DNA from: Deltaproteobacteria bacterium
GTDB taxonomy: Bacteria; Desulfobacterota; GWC2-55-46; JAUVFY01
Direction of reading: 5' to 3'
DNA length: 9,996 bases
Assembly (NCBI GenBank): GCA_030594025.1
Contig: JAUVFY010000040.1
Location: forward strand, 1 to 9,996
Position 1 is the stretch's first letter. Each line of letters begins with the position of its first letter. The position numbers and the translations under genes are program-made. Positions 5,355-9,996 of the stretch are shown piece by piece. The notes beneath the pieces are model-generated. The model searched no databases, was not told the DNA's origin, and was given only the letters and a program-made list of their open reading frames with translations.

Positions 5355-6707
5355 GTGAATAACAAGGAAAACTTCATAACAGTAGGCCCTTCAGCAGGGC
5401 TCAGGGGCGAGGTCGCCATGCCGGGGGATAAGTCGATATCCCACAGGGCAGTCATCCTGGGCTCCATCGCAGAAGGGATTACCGAGGTCGATAACCTACT
5501 CGAGGCCACGGACAACATGAGGACCTTGGAGGCCTTCGCACGTATGGGTGTAAATATCGAGGCAAAAGAAAAGGGAAAGCTCCGTATAGACGGATGCGGT
5601 CTTCACGGCCTTACTGGCCCCCCTGACGTCATAGATTGCGGTAATTCGGGTACGACCGCGAGGCTCCTTCTGGGGCTTCTTTCCCCGCAGACCTTTTCGT
5701 CCGAGCTTACCGGGGACGCTTCGTTAAGGAAAAGGCCCATGAAGAGGGTCGTGGAGCCGCTGGTAAGGATGGGGGCTTCGATTACAGGGAGTGACGGAGG
5801 GGAATACTTGCCCATTTCCATAACCGGCGCAAGGCTTAAGGGCATAAAATATAAGACCCCGGTCGCGAGCGCCCAGGTTAAATCCGCCCTCCTTCTTGCG
5901 GGACTTTACGCTGAAGGAGAGACGGTCGTTATAGAGTCCCAGGCCAGTAGAGACCACACCGAGAGGCTTTTAAAAGTCTTTTCCGTGGACATAACCGTAG
6001 AGGGAACAAGGACGGCTGTGAGGAAGACCGAAAGCTTAAAGGGTTGTAAAATCACTGTGCCCGGTGATTTCTCGTCTGCAGCATTTTTTATCGTCGGGGC
6101 TGCTTTAACGCCGGGCTCGGAGCTTCTCATAAAAGACGTGGGAGTAAATCCTACGAGGACCGGGCTCATAAATATCCTTAAAAAGATGGGGGCCTCGGTC
6201 GAGACCCTGAATCCAAGGGAAGTCTCGGGAGAGCCTGTAGCAGATATTCTTGTAAAGAGCTCAAATCCAAAGGGTACAGCCATAAGCGGAGCGGAGCTCC
6301 TTCCGGCAATAGACGAGTTCCCTGCGATCTGTGTTCTGGCGGCTAAGGCCGAGGGAGTAACGACCATCGAAGGCGCCGCGGAGCTCAGGGTAAAGGAAAC
6401 AGACAGGATAGCCGCCATGGCCGCGGCGTTGAAGGCCCTGGGGATAAACGTCACGGAGAAGCCCGACGGAATAGTAATAGAGGGCTCCAGGGCCCCGGGA
6501 TACCTGATGGGAGGAAAGGTCGAAAGCCACGGCGACCACCGTATAGCCATGGCAATGACCATCGCCGGGCTCGCCTCGGAAAAAGGCGTAACAGTAGAAG
6601 GCATGGATTGTGTGGACATTTCGTTTCCTGGATTTTTCGACCTCCTTAAGACGACGGTCGTGGACAAGAATGCAATTGACCTGAGCGGGGTAACCTCGAG
6701 TGGGTAG
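5355..6707 (+). CDS. aroA: 3-phosphoshikimate 1-carboxyvinyltransferase (EPSP synthase), class II motifs
   Basis: EPSP synthase transfers the enolpyruvyl group of PEP to shikimate 3-phosphate, the step before chorismate synthase, in the cytosol. The 450-residue protein shows the two-domain family pattern: MPGDKSISHRAVILG (22-36), DCGNSGTTARLLLGLL (94-109), GDASLRKRPMKR (120-131), SAQVKSALL (172-180), the catalytic pair Asp320-Glu321 in AIDEFPA, LRVKETDRIAAM (344-355) and GDHRIAMAM (393-401). GDKS, SAQVK, RDHTE (199-203) and NPTR (265-268) together are the motif set described for class II, glyphosate-tolerant EPSP synthases such as CP4. The Gly before Thr-Thr in NSGTT is kept, unlike the Ala of CP4. 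The start is a GTG giving a normal N-terminus of about 23 residues before PGDK. No Shine-Dalgarno is visible. Its stop overlaps the start of cmk. Confidence 0.95.
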   Translation: MNNKENFITVGPSAGLRGEVAMPGDKSISHRAVILGSIAEGITEVDNLLEATDNMRTLEAFARMGVNIEAKEKGKLRIDGCGLHGLTGPPDVIDCGNSGTTARLLLGLLSPQTFSSELTGDASLRKRPMKRVVEPLVRMGASITGSDGGEYLPISITGARLKGIKYKTPVASAQVKSALLLAGLYAEGETVVIESQASRDHTERLLKVFSVDITVEGTRTAVRKTESLKGCKITVPGDFSSAAFFIVGAALTPGSELLIKDVGVNPTRTGLINILKKMGASVETLNPREVSGEPVADILVKSSNPKGTAISGAELLPAIDEFPAICVLAAKAEGVTTIEGAAELRVKETDRIAAMAAALKALGINVTEKPDGIVIEGSRAPGYLMGGKVESHGDHRIAMAMTIAGLASEKGVTVEGMDCVDISFPGFFDLLKTTVVDKNAIDLSGVTSSG

Positions 6708-7383
6708 AAAGGGCTTTGTAATAGCTATAGATGGCCCATCGGGGGTGGGCAAGACCACCGTGGCCAGGCTCCTGAGCCGGAGGCTTAACTTCAGGTACGT
6801 TGATACCGGTGCCATGTACAGGGCTATCGCGGTTGCAGCGAGCGAGGCGGGCGTAGACATAGATTCCGATGAGGAGCTTAAAAGTTTCTGCGAGGGCGAG
6901 GAAATATACATCAGCAAGAATAACGAGATTTTTCTGAACGGAATGGAATTCACACGGAAGATCCGCAAACCTCACGTGGGCCCGCTCGCTTCAAGGGTCT
7001 CCCGGAAAAAACCCGTTAGGGAGTTTCTCGTTCAAATCCAGAGGAAGCTCGGCGAAGACGGCAACGTCGTTATGGAGGGTAGAGACATCGGTACCGTTGT
7101 CTTTCCAGATGCTGACGTTAAGATATTCCTCGATGCCGCAAGCACGGTGAGGGCTGGCAGGAGGCGCCGGGAGCTCGAGAAAACGGCTGATATGGGGGCC
7201 GAAATGCTCGAAGAGGTGGCCAGAGAGATGGCCAAGAGGGACAGGCGCGATTCCACGAGGGCCTATTCGCCGTTGAGGAAGGCCGAGGATGCTGTTTATG
7301 TGGATACGGGCGAGCTTCCCGTGGATGACGTCGTTGACAGGCTCCTGGAAATCGTAAAACAGCGCCGGACGGGTGTGAAGTAA
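6700..7383 (+). CDS. cmk: (d)CMP kinase
   Basis: Cytidylate kinase phosphorylates CMP and dCMP to the diphosphates with ATP in the cytosol. The 227-residue protein starts at a GTG inside the end of aroA (8-base overlap, GTGGGTAG), which suggests translational coupling; GCGGGG at 6685-6690 may serve as a weak Shine-Dalgarno. It has the Walker A loop DGPSGVGKTT (11-20), the NMP-binding Asp35 in YVDTGAMYRA (33-42), EGRDIGTVVFP (126-136) with Arg127-Asp129, and the lid RDRRDSTRAYSPL (180-192). The segment of about 65-120 is the CMP-binding insert typical of the bacterial enzyme. Its link with aroA upstream and rpsA downstream is conserved in many proteobacteria. Its stop shares one base with the ispH ATG. 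Confidence 0.95.
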   Translation: MGRKGFVIAIDGPSGVGKTTVARLLSRRLNFRYVDTGAMYRAIAVAASEAGVDIDSDEELKSFCEGEEIYISKNNEIFLNGMEFTRKIRKPHVGPLASRVSRKKPVREFLVQIQRKLGEDGNVVMEGRDIGTVVFPDADVKIFLDAASTVRAGRRRRELEKTADMGAEMLEEVAREMAKRDRRDSTRAYSPLRKAEDAVYVDTGELPVDDVVDRLLEIVKQRRTGVK

Positions 7384-8240
7384 TGGAGATACTTGTCGCA
7401 AGATCGGCTGGTTTCTGCTTCGGTGTAAAGAGGGCCATAAACATAGCCACCGAGTGTGCCCAGGGTGCCGAGGGTGAGATATACACCTACGGCCCAATCA
7501 TCCACAACCCGCAGGTCGTTAAAGAACTCGAGGCCTCCCGCATCTATACGAGGGGAAAGCTCGAAGAGCTGGAAGGCGGGACGGTCATCATCAGATCCCA
7601 CGGTGCAAAGATGGAAGATTTCACTCTGGCGGGCGACAGGGGTCTCAAGATAGTCGATGCTACATGCCCTTTTGTAAAGAAGGCCCAGAAGATCGTATCT
7701 CTTCTTTCAAAGGAGGGCTACTTCGTCATCGTCGCCGGCGAGAAGAACCACCCCGAGGTTAAGGGGCTTTTAAGCTACGGTGGCTCGGAAATAATGGTCG
7801 CAGCAAGCGCAGAGGAACTGAAGGATATGCCGCATAAGAAAAGGATAGGTATTGTGGCCCAGACAACTCTTTCGGTTGAGAAACTCCGTGAGGTTACAAG
7901 CTTTTGTCTGACCAGAGCCTCCGAGGTAAAGGTCTTCAATACCATCTGCGACGCTACCAAAATACGCCAGCAAGAAAGCACCGAGATCGCCAGGAGGGTT
8001 GAGTTAATGCTCGTTGTGGGGGGCAGGAACAGCGCTAACACGAACAGGCTCGCAGATCTGTGCCGCGCCATACGGACCAATACCCGCCACATAGAGGTTG
8101 CAGCAGAGATAAGCGCAGAATGGTTCGAAGGCGTTAAACGTGTGGGGGTGGCTGGAGGGGCATCGACACCCAGATGGCTCATAGAAGAGGTAGTCAAAAA
8201 GATTAACGCCTTGACCACAAAAGATTCAAAAAGCCGATAA
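7383..8240 (+). CDS. ispH: 4-hydroxy-3-methylbut-2-enyl diphosphate reductase (IspH/LytB)
   Basis: IspH is a cytosolic iron-sulfur enzyme that reduces HMBPP to IPP and DMAPP, the last step of the MEP isoprenoid pathway. The 285-residue protein keeps the three cluster cysteines: Cys12 in AGFCFGVKRA (9-18), Cys95 in DATCPFVKKAQ (92-102) and Cys189 in NTICDATKIRQQ (186-197). Substrate-binding residues are His41 in GPIIHNPQVV, His73 in RSHGA, His123 and Glu125 in GEKNHPEVKG, the TT pair at 161-162 in VAQTTLSVEKL, and GGASTP (258-263). The length is that of the short LytB form without fused S1 domains; S1 is instead the separate next gene. The ATG overlaps the TAA of cmk by one base, so translation is probably coupled. 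Confidence 0.96.
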   Translation: MEILVARSAGFCFGVKRAINIATECAQGAEGEIYTYGPIIHNPQVVKELEASRIYTRGKLEELEGGTVIIRSHGAKMEDFTLAGDRGLKIVDATCPFVKKAQKIVSLLSKEGYFVIVAGEKNHPEVKGLLSYGGSEIMVAASAEELKDMPHKKRIGIVAQTTLSVEKLREVTSFCLTRASEVKVFNTICDATKIRQQESTEIARRVELMLVVGGRNSANTNRLADLCRAIRTNTRHIEVAAEISAEWFEGVKRVGVAGGASTPRWLIEEVVKKINALTTKDSKSR

Positions 8241-8261
8241 AACTTTAATGATTAAAATAGT

Positions 8262-8290
8262 TTGCACTTTTTGCCTCGCTATGATATATC
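8262..8290 (+). promoter_or_regulatory. weak candidate promoter for rpsA
   Basis: The 89-base ispH-rpsA gap is AT-rich. TTGCAC (8262-8267) and TATATC (8285-8290) are 17 bases apart. They match the consensus at three and four of six positions. TATGAT (8280-8285) is a better -10 but lacks a spaced -35. A separate rpsA promoter would suit the high expression expected of S1. The evidence is weak. Confidence 0.25.
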
Positions 8291-8329
8291 TACTATTAAT
8301 ATCAACAAATACATGGGGGTAAACACTTA

Positions 8330-9996
8330 ATGACAGTGGAGGATAAGTCCCAAACTCAAACTGACACCTTCGAGACCGAATTCGAAAAACTGTATGAAAG
8401 GAGCGTAAAAGAACTCCGGGCCGGACAGGTCATAAAGGGAACGGTTGTTGAGATAACCGATTCCTCGGCGCTCGTTGATATAGGTTATAAGTCAGAAGGG
8501 CATATCTCGCTCAATGACCTTCGCGACAAAGAAGGCAACCTCACGGTCAAGATGGGCGACGAGATATCGGTGTTCCTTGTAACCCTGGAGAACGAAAACG
8601 GCAACATTGTCCTCTCCAAGTCCAGGGCCGACCAGATAAAGGTTTGGGAGGCAATGGAAAAATCTTACGAAGAGGGCAAAAACGTGACCGGCAAGATCGT
8701 CCAGAGGGTTAAGGGTGGATTCCACGTCGATATTGACGGCATCACGGCCTTCCTTCCCAATTCGCAGGTCGATCTGAGACCGGTGAGGAACCCCGAAAAA
8801 CTCATCGGCACGCACCATGAGTTCAGGGTACTTAAGTACAGCAAGCCCAAAAACAACGTGGTAATATCGAGACGCGTGCTCCTTGAGGCGGACAGGGATA
8901 AGCTCCGCCAGGAGACCCTTTCAAAAATCGAGGAAGGCGCAATAGTTGAGGGTCTAGTAAAAAACATCACTGATTACGGTGCGTTTATAGACCTTGGCGG
9001 AATAGACGGGCTTGTACATTTAACCGAACTTTCATGGGGCAAGGTGTCCCACCCCTCACAGATCCTCAAAACAGGAGACAAGATAAAGGTAAAGGTCCTC
9101 AATTTCAACAAAGAGGAGAACAAGATATTCCTGGGCCTTAAGCAGACCATGCCCGACCCATGGCAGACGTCCAGTGAAAGATACCCCGTGGGGTCCAGGA
9201 TAAAGGGTCGTGTTGTGAACGTTACTGACTACGGGGCATTCGTTGAGGTTGAGGACGGCCTTGAGGGACTAATCCACGTCTCCGAGATGTCTTGGACAAA
9301 ACTGAGGCACCCGTCGCAGAAGCTCAAAGTGGGTGACGAGGTGGAGGTCATGGTCCTCGACATCAACACCGAAAACAGGAGGATGAGCCTGGGACTCAAG
9401 CAGACCGAGGCCAACCCATGGGAGGAGCTGGACAAGAGGTACCCCAAAGGGAGCCGCGTAAAAGGGGTCATAAAGAACATGACGGACTTCGGGGTGTTCA
9501 TTGGTGTCGAAGAGGGGATAGACGGCCTTGTCCATATCTCTGATCTTTCGTGGAAAAAGCTCAAGCACCCCTCGGAAATTTTCAAAAAGGGTCAGGAGGT
9601 CGAGGCTGTCGTATTAAGCGTTGATAAAAACACACAGCGCTTTTCCCTCAGCACGAAGTTAATCGAAAAAAACCCGTGGGAATCGGTGGGAGAGAGGTAC
9701 AAGCCGGGCATGATACTCGAGGGTACGGTGACCGGCATAGCCGATTTTGGCGCCTTCGTGGAGATAGAGGAGGGTCTTGAAGGTCTGGTGCATATTTCCG
9801 AGCTCAACAGGGGCAAGAAAAAGGGCACAGAGGTGGGCGAGGGGGCCCGTGTGGATGTAGAGGTCCTCAACGTCGACGCCGAAGAGAAAAAGATAGGCCT
9901 GAGCATAAGGGGGGTTAAGGGAGGGCCCGAAAAGGGGCCCGAGGAAGAGAAAAAGGAAGAAGTAACGGAAGCGGCTCCACAGACCGGGCCCGAAGA
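8330..9996 (+). CDS. rpsA: 30S ribosomal protein S1 (C-terminal tail cut by window)
   Basis: S1 binds mRNA on the 30S subunit and helps start translation of structured or weakly matched messages. The frame is open from ATG 8330 to the window edge, with 555 residues visible. GGGGGT (8315-8320) is the ribosome binding site, nine bases upstream. Six S1 (OB-fold) domains lie at about 33-100, 115-182, 201-272, 287-357, 374-443 and 459-528. Domains 3-6 carry the repeated signature D-[YF]-G-x-F followed by a G-[IL]-[DE]-G-L-[VI]-H block, for example DYGAFIDLGGIDGLVHLTEL (215-234). Domains 1 and 2 are more divergent, as expected for the ribosome-binding part. Domain 6 lacks the SW-x-K-x-x-HPS segment seen in domains 3-5. 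After residue 530 comes a Glu/Lys/Pro-rich tail whose end is not in the window. The cmk-rpsA neighbourhood is common in proteobacteria; here ispH lies between them. Confidence 0.96.
   Translation, partial: MTVEDKSQTQTDTFETEFEKLYERSVKELRAGQVIKGTVVEITDSSALVDIGYKSEGHISLNDLRDKEGNLTVKMGDEISVFLVTLENENGNIVLSKSRADQIKVWEAMEKSYEEGKNVTGKIVQRVKGGFHVDIDGITAFLPNSQVDLRPVRNPEKLIGTHHEFRVLKYSKPKNNVVISRRVLLEADRDKLRQETLSKIEEGAIVEGLVKNITDYGAFIDLGGIDGLVHLTELSWGKVSHPSQILKTGDKIKVKVLNFNKEENKIFLGLKQTMPDPWQTSSERYPVGSRIKGRVVNVTDYGAFVEVEDGLEGLIHVSEMSWTKLRHPSQKLKVGDEVEVMVLDINTENRRMSLGLKQTEANPWEELDKRYPKGSRVKGVIKNMTDFGVFIGVEEGIDGLVHISDLSWKKLKHPSEIFKKGQEVEAVVLSVDKNTQRFSLSTKLIEKNPWESVGERYKPGMILEGTVTGIADFGAFVEIEEGLEGLVHISELNRGKKKGTEVGEGARVDVEVLNVDAEEKKIGLSIRGVKGGPEKGPEEEKKEEVTEAAPQTGPE

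Noticed and set aside
5906..6968. Two long minus-strand reading frames (253 and 235 codons) opposite aroA and cmk
   Set aside because: They are low-complexity, Ser/Pro/Thr-rich or scrambled in content, as expected from the antisense of genes with strong codon bias, and have no recognisable motif or ribosome binding site.
7296..7601. Minus-strand frame across the cmk-ispH junction
   Set aside because: Both plus-strand genes are complete with conserved motifs across this interval; the antisense frame shows no domain.
8262..8277. Sigma-54-like promoter (TTGCAC and TTGC) before rpsA
   Set aside because: The spacing between the two elements is about two bases short of the strict -24/-12 requirement and the GG of the -24 element is missing.
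8330..9996. Repeated blocks in rpsA as a possible DNA repeat array
   Set aside because: The similarity is at protein level and explained by the tandem S1 domains; the DNA copies differ throughout.
1..9996. CRISPR array, tRNA, rRNA, insertion sequence, phage or defence genes
   Set aside because: No regular direct repeats, tRNA-like cloverleaf, transposase motif or terminal inverted repeats were seen; almost all of the window is accounted for by housekeeping genes.

Overview
The window looks like a chromosomal housekeeping region of a Gram-negative bacterium. Base composition is moderately GC-rich (mid-50s percent by eye), and AGG for Arg and ATA for Ile are used heavily. The order pheA-hisC-aroF-tyrA-aroA-cmk-ispH-rpsA, a six-domain ribosomal protein S1 and an MEP-pathway IspH fit a deltaproteobacterium in the broad sense (Desulfobacterota or a neighbouring phylum such as Nitrospirota or Nitrospinota). 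No rRNA or other decisive marker is present, so the lineage is inference.

Layout. Positions 1-878 hold, on the minus strand, an alpha/beta-hydrolase with an Asp nucleophile; its C-terminal end lies just beyond the window edge. A 242-base divergent intergenic region (879-1120) follows. It carries a strong terminator-like hairpin, a C-rich block that could form a G-quadruplex on the minus strand, an AT-rich stretch and a candidate promoter. From 1121 to the right edge everything reads on the plus strand: pheA (chorismate mutase/prephenate dehydratase), hisC (histidinol-phosphate or aromatic aminotransferase), aroF (DAHP synthase, Thermotoga-like type), tyrA (prephenate/arogenate dehydrogenase), aroA (EPSP synthase with the class II motif set), cmk (cytidylate kinase), ispH (HMBPP reductase) and rpsA (ribosomal protein S1, cut by the window end inside its acidic tail). 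Genes are 0-50 bases apart or overlap up to ispH. An 89-base gap with a possible second promoter precedes rpsA.

How they work together. AroF starts the shikimate pathway and AroA makes EPSP, the precursor of chorismate. The two PheA domains carry chorismate to phenylpyruvate, and TyrA oxidises prephenate toward tyrosine. HisC can supply the aminotransferase step for Phe and Tyr as well as the one for histidine. Cmk, IspH and S1 add nucleotide, isoprenoid and translation functions, as in the mixed-function supraoperons known from other proteobacteria.

I found no convincing undescribed multi-gene system. The least explained parts are the structured pheA leader and the divergent hydrolase, whose substrate cannot be read from its sequence.
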